A stretch of DNA of 64,000 nucleotides, taken from positions 123,695-187,694 of the forward strand of contig PLYA01000076.1 of NCBI GenBank assembly GCA_003153315.1, given 5' to 3'. Below are positions 8,529 to 17,815 of this stretch, one piece after another. A program made the translations under genes and the position numbers. The notes under the pieces are model-generated. The model searched no databases. It saw only the letters and a program-made list of their open reading frames with translations, and had not been told where the DNA came from. Source of the stretch: Bacteroidota bacterium. GTDB taxonomy: Bacteria > Bacteroidota > Bacteroidia > B-17B0 > Aurantibacillaceae. Each line of letters begins with the position of its first letter. Position 1 is the first letter of the stretch.

Positions 8529-10415
8529 CTATTTTATTAAACTAAAAAACAGTATAGTAATTATTCCAACTACCATAGCCATAATGTAAAAACCAATACG
8601 ACCGGTTTGCAAGTTGCGTAATTGCGAAGCAGACCATTTGGTAACATCGCCTGTTCCGTTTACAATTCCATCCAGTATTTGTTTGTCAAAGAATTTATAA
8701 AACACCTGTGATATGGCATCTAAAGGTTTGCGGATAATGGCATCATAAAACTCATCTACATAAAACTTATGAAAGATAATTCTTTGGAAAGGTTTCATAT
8801 CAGCTTCTTTCTCAGCAGGCAATACTTTGTATTTCATAAACATTTGGTAAGCAAAGCCTATAGTGCATAATGCGACGATCACTGCAGTCGTCATCAAACC
8901 CCATTCCACATCGTGAGATAAAATACTTGGGTTTTTACGTATGATGATAGGATCTAAATTTTCACTCATCCAGTTCTTCATTCCCCAGAACTCTGGCATA
9001 CCTAATAACCCTCCAAAAACAGTAAGTGCTGCCAATACCATTAAAGGAATGGTCATAGATTTTGGTGATTCATGTAAATGATGCTCTTGTTCATGCGTGC
9101 CGCGAAACTTGCCATAGAAAGTAAGGTATAACATACGGAACATATAAAAGGCTGTGCCTGCCGAAGCAATACTACCTACAAACCAAAGCAATAGGCTATG
9201 TTCATAAACATGAGCTAAAATCTCATCTTTAGAAAAGAAACCTGCAAATGGCGGAACACCACTGATAGCAATTGTTCCTATCAGCATAGTAAGAAAAGTA
9301 ATAGGCAATGCTTTTTTCAAGCCGCCCATTTTACTAATGTTTTGTTCTCCACCCATAGCGTGAATTACAGAACCTGCCCCTAAGAATAATAAGGCCTTAA
9401 AGAAAGCATGCGTTGTTACATGAAACACCGCACTACTATATGCACCCACACCTAATGCTAAGAACATTAAACCCAATTGCGAAACGGTTGAATAAGCCAA
9501 CACTTTTTTAATATCCGTTTGAAGAAGGGCTATAACTGCCGCAAACAAAGCTGTAAGCGCACCTACTACAGCCACAAACTCACTGGCTGTTTCTGATATA
9601 GAATAAAACACATTTGAACGCACCACCATATAAATTCCGGCAGTAACCATGGTTGCTGCATGTATTAAAGCAGATACCGGGGTAGGACCTGCCATCGCAT
9701 CGGGTAACCAAGTATAAAGCGGTAACTGCGCACTTTTACCCATAGCACCCACAAATAATAAAAGTGCAATTGCCGTCACGGTAGCCGTTGGCACAGAAGC
9801 GGCTTTGCCGAATACTTCGCCAAAGGTGATGCTGCCAAAATTTACAAAGATTAAGATGATGCCTAACAGAAAACCTAAATCACCAATGCGGTTCATAATG
9901 AAAGCTTTATTGGCAGCCTTGTTATACGCATCGTTCTTAAACCAAAAACCAATAAGCAAGTAAGAACACAAACCAACACCTTCCCAACCTACAAACATAA
10001 TCAGGTAGTTATTGCCGAGTACCAGTAATAACATAAAGAAGATAAATAAATTCAGGTAGGTAAAGAAACGCGAGAAACCTTCGTCTTCGTGCATGTATCC
10101 AGTAGAATACACATGTATTAAAAACCCTATACCTGTAATAATAAGTAAGAATAAACAAGAAAGAGGGTCAACTAAAAATGAGAAAGGAATTTTAAGTGTG
10201 CCAGAATTAATCCATGAAAATAGTTCAACCACATTTGATTTTTGTTGCGAAGCACTAACCTCCATAAAAATTAAAACAGCAACTATAAAAGAAGCCAAAA
10301 CAGAAATGCAGGCAATGGTACCCGACATACTTTTGCTCATTTTCTTACCAAAGAGCCCATTGATTAAAAAACCAATCAACGGAAACAGAGGAACAAGACC
10401 AATTAACTTTATCAT
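8529..10415 (-). CDS. nuoL: NADH-quinone oxidoreductase subunit L
   Basis: 628 aa, the distal antiporter-like subunit. It has the extra C-terminal region expected for the lateral HL helix ('FQRIIFHKFYVDEFYDAII' onward) that runs along NuoM and NuoN. Core motifs are 'FVGWEGVGLCSYLLIGFW' (TM5 Glu), 'GKSAQLPLYTWLPDAMAGPT' (TM7 Lys) and 'SALIHAATMVTAGIYMVVR'. It is 6 bases after nuoK and 8 before nuoM. Length matches family norms (~610-640). It contributes to proton pumping in the inner membrane. Confidence 0.97.
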   Translation of the reverse strand: MIKLIGLVPLFPLIGFLINGLFGKKMSKSMSGTIACISVLASFIVAVLIFMEVSASQQKSNVVELFSWINSGTLKIPFSFLVDPLSCLFLLIITGIGFLIHVYSTGYMHEDEGFSRFFTYLNLFIFFMLLLVLGNNYLIMFVGWEGVGLCSYLLIGFWFKNDAYNKAANKAFIMNRIGDLGFLLGIILIFVNFGSITFGEVFGKAASVPTATVTAIALLLFVGAMGKSAQLPLYTWLPDAMAGPTPVSALIHAATMVTAGIYMVVRSNVFYSISETASEFVAVVGALTALFAAVIALLQTDIKKVLAYSTVSQLGLMFLALGVGAYSSAVFHVTTHAFFKALLFLGAGSVIHAMGGEQNISKMGGLKKALPITFLTMLIGTIAISGVPPFAGFFSKDEILAHVYEHSLLLWFVGSIASAGTAFYMFRMLYLTFYGKFRGTHEQEHHLHESPKSMTIPLMVLAALTVFGGLLGMPEFWGMKNWMSENLDPIIIRKNPSILSHDVEWGLMTTAVIVALCTIGFAYQMFMKYKVLPAEKEADMKPFQRIIFHKFYVDEFYDAIIRKPLDAISQVFYKFFDKQILDGIVNGTGDVTKWSASQLRNLQTGRIGFYIMAMVVGIITILFFSLIK

Positions 10416-10421
10416 AAACGC

Positions 10422-10733
10422 TTAATGCTTTAGCTTACTTAACAAATCAATATCAATACTTTTAATATTTCTGTAAATCATACTTAAGATGGCTAGTCCA
10501 ACAGCAACCTCAGCTGCAGCCACTGCCATAATAAAGAATACAAACACCTGTCCGTTTGCATCATTGTGCAACGTAGAAAAAGCCACCAATAAAAGATTAA
10601 CCGCATTTAGCATAAGCTCAATACACATAAAAACAATAATGGCATTTCTGCGGGCCATAACACCTACCGCACCAATAATAAATAAGATGGTGCTAAGCAT
10701 GATGTAATAGTTGATTGGAATTGTATTAATCAT
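10422..10733 (-). CDS. nuoK: NADH-quinone oxidoreductase subunit K
   Basis: 103 aa, three transmembrane helices, the normal size for the family. The conserved buried glutamates lie in '[20 protein letters not shown]' (TM2) and '[19 protein letters not shown]' (TM3), the E-channel residues that link quinone chemistry to proton movement. It lies 3 bases after nuoJ and 6 before nuoL. Confidence 0.97.
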   Translation of the reverse strand: MINTIPINYYIMLSTILFIIGAVGVMARRNAIIVFMCIELMLNAVNLLLVAFSTLHNDANGQVFVFFIMAVAAAEVAVGLAILSMIYRNIKSIDIDLLSKLKH

Positions 10734-10736
10734 ATC

Positions 10737-11249
10737 TTATTTAATTTCTTTTTTACCTAACATAATTGCACCCACCATAGCCGCCAATAATAAAACAGAA
10801 GCTATTTCAAAAGGGAACAAAAACTCCCCAAATAACACTTTACCTAAATTATTAATCAAGCCCACTTGAGAAGCTCCTGCCTGATGTAATTGTAATTGCT
10901 CTGCGCCTTTTAAACTTCCTACCAATACAACTAACAAAACTCCGCCAATACAACCGGCAATAATTTTTGAGATAAGTGTTTTTTGAGGCTCAGACTCTTC
11001 GTTCAAATTCATCAGCATGATAACGAATAGAAACAGCACCATAATTGCCCCTGCATAAACCACAATATGTACTACTGCCAAGAATTGCGCATTTAATGCT
11101 AAATAATGCCCCGCAATACAAAAGAAAGTAAGTACCAGATATAATACGCTGTTTACCGGATTACGCGTAAACACCACCATAAGCGCAAACATAATAGCAA
11201 GAAACGAAAGTATTCCGAAAAGCCACTGGGTAATTGTATATCCTAACAT
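10737..11249 (-). CDS. nuoJ: NADH-quinone oxidoreductase subunit J
   Basis: 170 aa, five transmembrane helices. 'VLYLVLTFFCIAGHYLALNA' and 'VVHIVVYAGAIMVLFLFVIM' are the NuoJ/ND6 core; the second includes the flexible TM3 pi-bulge segment. The gene is now first in the distal nuo segment. The neighbour expected just upstream, nuoI, is 8 kb away, and a 16-codon nuoI-like tail ends 10 bases before the nuoJ ATG. A TATATTTG element at 11332-11339 (minus strand) gives it a likely promoter of its own. Confidence 0.96.
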   Translation of the reverse strand: MLGYTITQWLFGILSFLAIMFALMVVFTRNPVNSVLYLVLTFFCIAGHYLALNAQFLAVVHIVVYAGAIMVLFLFVIMLMNLNEESEPQKTLISKIIAGCIGGVLLVVLVGSLKGAEQLQLHQAGASQVGLINNLGKVLFGEFLFPFEIASVLLLAAMVGAIMLGKKEIK

Positions 11250-11259
11250 ATAATGATTA

Positions 11260-11310
11260 CTATTTTTCTTTTAGTTTCTTGCCGTCAAAAAGTTCGTTGT
11301 GTTTTAACAC
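11260..11310 (-). pseudogene. Remnant of the nuoI 3' end (16 codons plus stop) in front of nuoJ
   Basis: On the minus strand this reads VLKHNELFDGKKLKEK followed by TAG. Intact nuoI (19309-19914) ends GLKHNELYDGKKLKEKH, so 14 of 16 aligned residues are identical. At nucleotide level 12 of 48 bases differ, and 9 of these are synonymous changes in identical codons. An in-frame TAA at 11317-11319 stops the frame upstream. The tag ends 10 bases before nuoJ, a normal operon spacing, so this side seems to keep the ancestral nuoI/nuoJ junction. It is too short to be a gene and no start codon context is seen. Confidence 0.85.
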
Positions 11311-11331
11311 GCAGTGTTATTTTTATGCCGC

Positions 11332-11339
11332 CAAATATA
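11332..11339 (-). promoter_or_regulatory. TAnnTTTG -7 element for nuoJKLMN-nth
   Basis: TATATTTG on the minus strand, the Bacteroidota -7 consensus, 83 bases upstream of the nuoJ start and just before the nuoI remnant. No clear -33 TTG was found. It would let the distal nuo genes be transcribed apart from nuoA-I. Confidence 0.5.
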
Positions 11340-11395
11340 GATAAAAGTATCAAATAAAAAATCTGCTTAATAGGTAAGATAATCCCTAAATTTTT

Positions 11396-11483
11396 GGGCG
11401 TTCCGGCGGTTACGCCGTCGGGCTTTCCGCTCCAAATCCTCGCCGGTTACGGCTGTGGGTTTTCCACTACAATCCCATAACGC
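11396..11483. repeat. REP-like palindromic intergenic element, copy 1
   Basis: Starts 'gggcgttccggcggttacg', continues 'ccgtcgggctttccgctcc', and ends 'aatcccataacgc'. Internal inverted repeats (GGCGGTTACGCC; GCCGGTTACGGC) give hairpins. The same layout (GGGC-TTCCGGCGG, CCGTCGGGCT, CGCTGC, ATCCCTAACGC) recurs at 35743 and, inverted, at 51612, so this is a dispersed family. It fills most of the 303-base gap between nuoJ and the lipase-like gene. It is GC-rich against an AT-rich background. Confidence 0.75.
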
Positions 11484-11500
11484 GAAATACCTAAAACAAA

Positions 11501-11526
11501 AAGAGCCAACTGTTACATTGGCTCTT
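11501..11526 (-). terminator. Intrinsic terminator of the surface-protein block
   Basis: AAGAGCCAA-(8 nt)-TTGGCTCTT is a perfect 9-bp stem. On the minus strand it is followed by a T-rich run (TTTTTGTTTTAG). It lies 26 bases after the stop of the lipase-like gene. Confidence 0.75.
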
Positions 11527-11552
11527 TCTTATATCTTGGGGTTACATAGTAC

Positions 11553-13988
11553 CTATTGCCCCATCAAAATCAATTTATCATTTTTTATACTTACTCCATT
11601 TTCATCTGTAACATTAATATAATAAACACCCGAATTCAAACTGCTTAAATCTAGTTTGTAGCTGTTAGCACCCTCATTTACACCAAAGCTATTATGCATA
11701 ATTTGTTTACCACTTACATCACTTAGATTTACTAATAGACTACCTGCATTTTGCGCACTTAAATTTAAGTAAACCACCCCGCTTGTTGGGTTGGGAAATA
11801 TACCTAACTTAATGTTATCGCCTAATTTAGTTGGCGCAATACTGGTTGTATTATTTGTAGCATTAGATACAACTGGTTGGGGATTATTAGATGCAGTAAG
11901 ATTATTATTGCCATTATTTGCCATGCGATGTTGATTTTCATTAACACCATCGCAATGAGCTATATCAATTACAGCAGTAAATTCGGCATTTTGCACATTA
12001 AATCCACTCGACAAGACTACTTGTTGCCCCGCTTTAAATGTTACCTGAGCATGATTATTAACATAAACATCTCCGTTTGGCAGCGTTGTGGTAACTGCAT
12101 TTCCTGCAAAAATACCTTGCTGAGCAACCATATCATAGTTAGCAGAAAAAGTTCTATCCTGAACATATATATTATCTGTAAGCAAAGCATTTACAAGCGG
12201 CTCAATAATATCTGAAGGTACTTTATCATGAAAACTGGTTGTACTGGGAATAATTATTTTATCATTTGTTCCATTAAACTTCGAAACCCCGCCAGTAATA
12301 TCTAAAGAACTAATATGCGGAATAAATGACGGATCAAGATACTCTGAGAGTATTGCAGCTTCATATGCAAATGGATGAATAAATGACAATAAAACTTGAA
12401 ATCCCCATTTACCTGATTCTAGTAATGGTATGGGGTCTGTATTAATTTTAGGAAGAAATGAACCGGCAGCAGCTTCATCAGTCGCTAAATAAAAATGTTG
12501 ATCATGACTTGGGGAAACTGTTACGTTAACATATAACCATTCTGCACCTACAGGATTGGGATTAGGATTATTTGTCGAAAAAGAAACTCCTATTTTGGGA
12601 ACTAGGTGCGGGTACCCATCACCATTAAGTGCATTTAATTGACTATAAAAATTGGTATGCACCCCACCACTTGGGTCATAAGCATTATATGTTAATAATT
12701 CTTTTGCAGCATCATTATCACTTGCAAATTCCGAATAAGCATCACCTGCCACTTGTATTTTGCGCCAATCTTGCAGAGATTTCGATACCACAGCCCCTTG
12801 ATGAGGTGCATCTAAGGTTACAAAATGAGAAATAGGTAAAGGCACACCGTCATTTTCTGCCTTAGCACAAGCAAACCTATTTATAACCCCTCCCATACTC
12901 ATACCTGTGGCAACTACTTTTTTATTACTATTTATCGACGATACAAACCTAATGGCTGATTGAAATACAGCACTATTATTTACCATACTCTGCGAGTTTA
13001 AATTATAATATACCACATAAACATTAAATCCTTTGTTTAACAAGCAATTAATAAGATCATTTCCTGCCTGCCTATAATACTGCTCGCCTTTTTGGTTATA
13101 AGTATCGAAACCTGCAGATAAAATTACAGGAGTTCCATTGGTTGGGTCATTCCCTTTCCAGACTCGCATAGTATTACAATAATTATCTTGATAAAATGCA
13201 TCTGACCTCGGAACTACAAAAGCAGTATATTCACGATAAGTAATGTTACCATCAGGTGTTGTAAATCTTACTTGCAAATCGTGCTGTCCAATACTTGGAA
13301 AAGAAGCAGCAGAGCCGTGCCATTCAAAGTTTGTAACAGATGAGCCAGTATAGATACTATTAAATCCTTGACCATCCACATTAACATCTAAACCTATAAA
13401 TGAAGAAGTAGGGTCTATTAAAAAATTTATAGTGTTGTTGTTTAACTCTAGGTAAATTTTCACTAATTCGGTAGGTATAAGGCTTATGTTTACCCCTTGC
13501 ATATCTCTTGATTCCTGCCCCCAAGTATAAGATGATTCAGTACTGGGGGTGCTTCCAACTGTAAAATGACTGGTTACTTGGTTAACCCAATTAACTATAG
13601 ATGGTACATTGTTTGAAAACGGTCCTGGAAGATTATAATACGAGGTAACATTAAAATTAGAATTACCTTCTACTCTATAATACCAAACATCGCCGGGTGC
13701 AAACGGCCCATAATCTACCCAAGAGTATTGGTTGCCTGAGGCTGAGAAACTACCATTTTGATAAGTACCAACATAACTATAAGTTGAAAAGTTAGGGTCT
13801 TTAGATTTTTCCATTTGATAAGTAGACATATTTACTTCAACCTCTGCATAAAATCCTACTTCTACATAATATTGTGAATTACAAGTTGGTCCATAAGGTT
13901 GAGGTAGTACATACCCTCCACCATAAACTACACCTGCATTAGCCTTTAATGCAAGTATGATACTTAATATTACTAATATTTTTTTCAT
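11553..13988 (-). CDS. T9SS-secreted alpha/beta-hydrolase (lipase/PGAP1-like)
   Basis: 811 aa. Residues 1-18 are a signal peptide ('MKKILVILSIILALKANA'). A central hydrolase domain (~residues 270-480) has the nucleophile elbow 'VVATGMSMGGVINRF' (GxSxGG, Ser nucleophile) and 'FVTLDAPHQGA', typical of PGAP1/triacylglycerol-lipase-like enzymes. Before the tail, 'VTFKAGQQVVLSSGF' resembles the small beta-stack module often found next to T9SS tails, and residues ~740-811 are a type A sorting domain ('LGIFPNPTSGVVYLNLS'). It is probably a secreted lipase or esterase; substrate unknown. It lies 10 bases after the beta-barrel gene and ends at a good terminator. It belongs to the block that interrupts the nuo operon. 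Confidence 0.82.
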   Translation of the reverse strand: MKKILVILSIILALKANAGVVYGGGYVLPQPYGPTCNSQYYVEVGFYAEVEVNMSTYQMEKSKDPNFSTYSYVGTYQNGSFSASGNQYSWVDYGPFAPGDVWYYRVEGNSNFNVTSYYNLPGPFSNNVPSIVNWVNQVTSHFTVGSTPSTESSYTWGQESRDMQGVNISLIPTELVKIYLELNNNTINFLIDPTSSFIGLDVNVDGQGFNSIYTGSSVTNFEWHGSAASFPSIGQHDLQVRFTTPDGNITYREYTAFVVPRSDAFYQDNYCNTMRVWKGNDPTNGTPVILSAGFDTYNQKGEQYYRQAGNDLINCLLNKGFNVYVVYYNLNSQSMVNNSAVFQSAIRFVSSINSNKKVVATGMSMGGVINRFACAKAENDGVPLPISHFVTLDAPHQGAVVSKSLQDWRKIQVAGDAYSEFASDNDAAKELLTYNAYDPSGGVHTNFYSQLNALNGDGYPHLVPKIGVSFSTNNPNPNPVGAEWLYVNVTVSPSHDQHFYLATDEAAAGSFLPKINTDPIPLLESGKWGFQVLLSFIHPFAYEAAILSEYLDPSFIPHISSLDITGGVSKFNGTNDKIIIPSTTSFHDKVPSDIIEPLVNALLTDNIYVQDRTFSANYDMVAQQGIFAGNAVTTTLPNGDVYVNNHAQVTFKAGQQVVLSSGFNVQNAEFTAVIDIAHCDGVNENQHRMANNGNNNLTASNNPQPVVSNATNNTTSIAPTKLGDNIKLGIFPNPTSGVVYLNLSAQNAGSLLVNLSDVSGKQIMHNSFGVNEGANSYKLDLSSLNSGVYYINVTDENGVSIKNDKLILMGQ

Positions 13989-13998
13989 GTTTTTTGTT

Positions 13999-14739
13999 TT
14001 AAAAATTATATCCTATTTTAATTTGTATTAAATAATTGGGTTTGATAGCACTCCCGTATTCAAATGGTTTACCAGTAATACTTTCAATGGCAGTAGTTGA
14101 TAGTGCTCCCACTTTATCAAATGTATGGCTTGTTATATATCTAATTCCAACTCCTACACTAAAATCAGTAAACAAATGATGTTTGTTAATAAACATAAAA
14201 CCAATTTTAGGAGTAAGAGCAACAACATCTCTGTTTACATAATATTGATGGGAATAAGATACAAAGCCCGCACTAGTGTATACAGTTTCAGGACAATATG
14301 TTTTGGTATGCTGATAAAACAAATTAGTAGAATAATAAAACTTCTTTCTTAAAATAATTTTATGCTCCAAACTCATATTAACACCAGTTGTTTTATTAGA
14401 AGAAATGAATGACCCATAAGGAAATGGAATATTGTTAGCGGTAACATCCTTGGAAGAAATAATAGCCCCTATATTAACCCCTACAAAATTAGTTTTGGTT
14501 ATCCTGTGATCATATCCCATTACAAGCCAAATAATATCCAAATCTGTTGTCATATTATCACCAATTAAAGCTGTAGGCATAATATAAATAATATTTCTTG
14601 TTTTTATATCCGTTGGCATAAGGTAAAAAATTTGCTTCTTCCCATTAATTAAAGTAGAGTCTTGCGAGTATAAGGGGTTATACATAATAAACAATACACA
14701 TCCATATATAATTATACAATTGCTTTTAAATATCTTCAT
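13999..14739 (-). CDS. Predicted small outer-membrane beta-barrel protein
   Basis: 246 aa from the ATG at 14739. An in-frame TTG 18 bases further upstream is less likely because the ATG leads straight into a signal sequence ('MKIFKSNCIIIYGCVLFIMY', cleavage near 'LYSQ'). The mature part alternates polar and hydrophobic residues in strands ('TNFVGVNIGAIIS', 'HHLFTDFSVGVGIRYITSH') and ends 'YLIQIKIGYNF', with a terminal aromatic residue as in many outer-membrane barrels. No named family is recognised. It is co-directional with the lipase-like gene and the tail-fibre-like gene and probably shares their transcript. Confidence 0.7.
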   Translation of the reverse strand: MKIFKSNCIIIYGCVLFIMYNPLYSQDSTLINGKKQIFYLMPTDIKTRNIIYIMPTALIGDNMTTDLDIIWLVMGYDHRITKTNFVGVNIGAIISSKDVTANNIPFPYGSFISSNKTTGVNMSLEHKIILRKKFYYSTNLFYQHTKTYCPETVYTSAGFVSYSHQYYVNRDVVALTPKIGFMFINKHHLFTDFSVGVGIRYITSHTFDKVGALSTTAIESITGKPFEYGSAIKPNYLIQIKIGYNF

Positions 14740-14757
14740 GCTATAAATATAGCCCAA

Positions 14758-17604
14758 TTATTTTTTCACGGCTATCTTCTTAGCAAGCTCTTCAATCAGC
14801 TTTTGTTGGGTTTCCAATTGTTTTTTAAGTTCAACTATATAAAGTGTGTTCTCTTCTATCTTTTGCAATAGCACCACATCTGTTTGCCCTAAGTTATTTC
14901 CTTGCTCTTGTATATCCTTTTGTGTAGGCACATTCGGTAAATGATGATTTGTTTTATAAAACTTTTCCACCTCGTTCAAAGGCATCAGTTTATAATTATT
15001 GTCAAATACAAAATCCGCCCAACCTGTTTGAGTCACAAAAAGATTAGCAGCACTACCTGCTCCTACAACCACATCACCCTTTACTTGTAACAAAGCACTA
15101 CTATGCGTGCTATTTGAGGTAGGTAAGTTCGGATTCCCAGTGATGGGATCTTGAGAACCCAAAATAAGCTGCCCACTTGCATTTAGTGTCATTAAATTAA
15201 TGACCCCATCGGTTGGATTATGTTTTTTGAAATTAAATTCAGCAGCAGTTGATCCACCACCACCTTGCCAAGAATTAATATAAAAATTAAAATCACCATT
15301 AGGGTCAGCATCAACAGTTATACCTCTGCTTGTAGGCAACTTATTGTCACCTAATATTTCTAATCCGCTACCACCATCATTTGGATGACCACCTGTGGAA
15401 GCGTAATTTGCAAAACATACATCCCCATTTACAGTAAGCGTTTTTTTGTAATTAGGGGAAGTTGATGTTGCTGTATTTATAAGTACATTCCCTGCAGCAT
15501 CTATACGCATTGCTTCTGCGCCTGTTCCAGTTATAAAGGGAAGATCATAACCATCTTTAGTGCCTATAGTTTGTTCACTTCCATTTGTATTACCACCTGT
15601 TACCCAAGCAGCAGAATTAGTAGAGGCAACAGCAGCACCATATATTAGTTTACCATTTGCATCAACTAACACGTTTTTTAACCCGCCTGCAGTTGATGTG
15701 GTGTTCGGTAATTGTTTAATAATCACTTCACCTAAAGCATTTATGGTCATTAAATTTGGGGCAGCAGCTCCATTACTATAATTTTGATAAGAAGAATTTG
15801 TGCCATTTTTAAAATTAAACTCAGAACTACCTTGATTTGAATTAATGTAAAAATTTAAATCACCTGTAGGGTCGTTATCAGTTGCAATACCACGACGTGT
15901 TGGTACTTTATCTAAACCTAAAATCTCAATACCATTTTGCCCATCTACGGCACTTCCTCCAAAACCTGCGCTATTGTAGTTAGCTAAAGATACATCTCCG
16001 TTTACAGTAAGTGTTTTATAAGTGCTTCCTTTTACGGGCGTACTACCTGCTACATAATAGTTAGATGTACCAATACCAACATGCCCGGTAGCATCAGCAG
16101 AATTAAAGGCAACTCTCAATGCATTGGTTACTAAGTTTAAACTTCCAAAATCATACTGCATATTGATGTTAAACGCATCATTATTAGGGTTGGCGGTAAG
16201 CGGTAAACTATTTATTACAGTTGAACCATCACTATTAACCATAAACTCAGGCAAATTGGTAGGTAATGGGCTAGCATTATCTACAATTAACCCAGGTGTA
16301 GACCCTGTGTTTTGTGTGTTTATATGCAATAAACTTTTCGGAGCTGAAGTTCCAACACCAAGCAAGCTTTGTAACCCGGTTGTAGTATTAGGCACAAGAA
16401 ACAAAGACTGAACTCCATGTGATTTTAAGATAAAAGGGTTATTATCACAGGTACCCAAAGCTAAATCACCGCTTGCACCTGGAGTGACACCTGTTATATT
16501 ATCACCACCAATAGACCATTGTATACCGGTACCGCAAATAGATTGTATGTTTCCTACACCTCCTCCTAATCTAAGATTACCTGAGGGATCAACTAATAAT
16601 TGTCTGTTTCCTGCGCTCCCTTGCGGTATTGTAGGAATAATAACCCCACCTATTAAGTTGGTAGTTCCGCTTACACTTAAATTACCACTACTATTAAGGC
16701 TGCTAACATTTGTTGCACCGCTTGTCAAAGCACCTGTTGTTACTGCACCTGTTAAGTTACTTGTTCCTGTTACGCTTAGGTTACCTGTGCTTGTAAGGCT
16801 AGATGCTGTATGCGCGCCGCTTGTTAATGCCCCTGTAGTTACTGCTCCTGTTAAAGTAGTAGCACCACTATTACTAAGGCTGCTAACTGTTGCTGCACCG
16901 CTTGTAAGCGCACCGCTAATTCTTGCTGCACCAACCACATCTAATGGGTAAGCAGGGTTGTTGGTTCCTATACCCACATTGCCGTTAAAAAAAGTATTGT
17001 TACCATTTGTTCCCGATGCCGATTCTGTACCTTGTATTTCTAAATTATCTAAACGTAAAGTACCACCGTTGTTGGTGGAGCCGCTTCCGCTAAACTTTAT
17101 ATATAAGGCACTTGCATTGTTTATGGCAGTTATACTGCTCAAATCTATCGTAGCTTCTGCAAAGCTACCGTTACCCGGGCTTGCCGTCGTACTAACGTTG
17201 GTAAAGTTAGTTCCATCTGTACTATAGCTTAACGTTATGGTCGTTGCACCCGTACTGCTACGCTGTGCCTGAAAGTATAATTTATAACTCGCATATAAAT
17301 ACAAATTACTTCCGCCCATATTAAGCGTCCATGTATTAGTATTGGTGTTGCCACTCATACTCATGGCATTTCCTGCTGTTGTGTTTTGCACAAAAGCACT
17401 ACTGCCTGTAGCAGTTCCATTATAGGCAGCATCAGATTCTGAACCGTTTATGCTGGCAGTAATATTACTTGCCGTAGTATTTGCATTTTGAGGCAATGAA
17501 GTACTCTCATTAAAATCAAAATTCGCAAGCACCGTTGTTTGCGCTGTAGCAGTTATGCCTGCTAACAAAGCAATAGCAAAAATGTAAAGTTTTGGTTTGT
17601 TCAT
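14758..17604 (-). CDS. Tail-fibre-like repetitive surface protein with C-terminal coiled coil
   Basis: 948 aa. Signal peptide at residues 1-21 ('MNKPKLYIFAIALLAGITATA'). Residues ~25-190 form a beta-sandwich-like domain. Then follow 'GNVGIGTNNPAYPLDV' and three near-identical cassettes 'GALTSGA...SSL...LTGAVTT' of 27-33 residues. Two copies of a fibre module follow ('KTLTVNGDVSLANY' and 'KTLTVNGDVCFANY', each then 'GIEILG...RGI' or 'GLEILG...RGI'). The end has 'WADFVFDNNYKLMPLNEVE', 'HHLPNVPTQKDI' and a ~40-residue leucine/lysine-rich coiled coil. This layout is frequent in Bacteroidota surface proteins that resemble phage tail fibres. No T9SS tail and no S74 autocleavage domain is evident. 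It is likely a trimeric extracellular fibre; the partner is unknown. No other phage genes are nearby. Confidence 0.75.
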   Translation of the reverse strand: MNKPKLYIFAIALLAGITATAQTTVLANFDFNESTSLPQNANTTASNITASINGSESDAAYNGTATGSSAFVQNTTAGNAMSMSGNTNTNTWTLNMGGSNLYLYASYKLYFQAQRSSTGATTITLSYSTDGTNFTNVSTTASPGNGSFAEATIDLSSITAINNASALYIKFSGSGSTNNGGTLRLDNLEIQGTESASGTNGNNTFFNGNVGIGTNNPAYPLDVVGAARISGALTSGAATVSSLSNSGATTLTGAVTTGALTSGAHTASSLTSTGNLSVTGTSNLTGAVTTGALTSGATNVSSLNSSGNLSVSGTTNLIGGVIIPTIPQGSAGNRQLLVDPSGNLRLGGGVGNIQSICGTGIQWSIGGDNITGVTPGASGDLALGTCDNNPFILKSHGVQSLFLVPNTTTGLQSLLGVGTSAPKSLLHINTQNTGSTPGLIVDNASPLPTNLPEFMVNSDGSTVINSLPLTANPNNDAFNINMQYDFGSLNLVTNALRVAFNSADATGHVGIGTSNYYVAGSTPVKGSTYKTLTVNGDVSLANYNSAGFGGSAVDGQNGIEILGLDKVPTRRGIATDNDPTGDLNFYINSNQGSSEFNFKNGTNSSYQNYSNGAAAPNLMTINALGEVIIKQLPNTTSTAGGLKNVLVDANGKLIYGAAVASTNSAAWVTGGNTNGSEQTIGTKDGYDLPFITGTGAEAMRIDAAGNVLINTATSTSPNYKKTLTVNGDVCFANYASTGGHPNDGGSGLEILGDNKLPTSRGITVDADPNGDFNFYINSWQGGGGSTAAEFNFKKHNPTDGVINLMTLNASGQLILGSQDPITGNPNLPTSNSTHSSALLQVKGDVVVGAGSAANLFVTQTGWADFVFDNNYKLMPLNEVEKFYKTNHHLPNVPTQKDIQEQGNNLGQTDVVLLQKIEENTLYIVELKKQLETQQKLIEELAKKIAVKK

Positions 17605-17770
17605 TTGTTTTATTTTTTAAATTTCGGTAAACTTATGGTAAAAATGCAGTCCTAATGTTAAGAAATTGTTATGTTTTTATCGATTAATGATGTTTTTATC
17701 CACATAAACACTAAATATTTATAGTTAAAACTTACATGTGTAACTTTTAACTAAATAATGTAAACAAAAA

Positions 17771-17792
17771 AGCCTCACATCTCTGTAAGGCT
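17771..17792 (-). terminator. Intrinsic terminator after the carboxypeptidase-regulatory-like gene
   Basis: AGCCTCACA-(4 nt)-TGTAAGGCT pairs with one mismatch. On the minus strand it is followed by TTTTTGTTT. It lies 23 bases after the stop of the gene at 17816. Confidence 0.65.
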
Positions 17793-17815
17793 CTTTCACT
17801 CATAAATTATAATTC

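Noticed and set aside
16484..16951. 155-codon plus-strand frame with PVVTAPVK repeats
   Set aside because: It is the antisense shadow of the GALTSGA cassettes in the tail-fibre-like gene.
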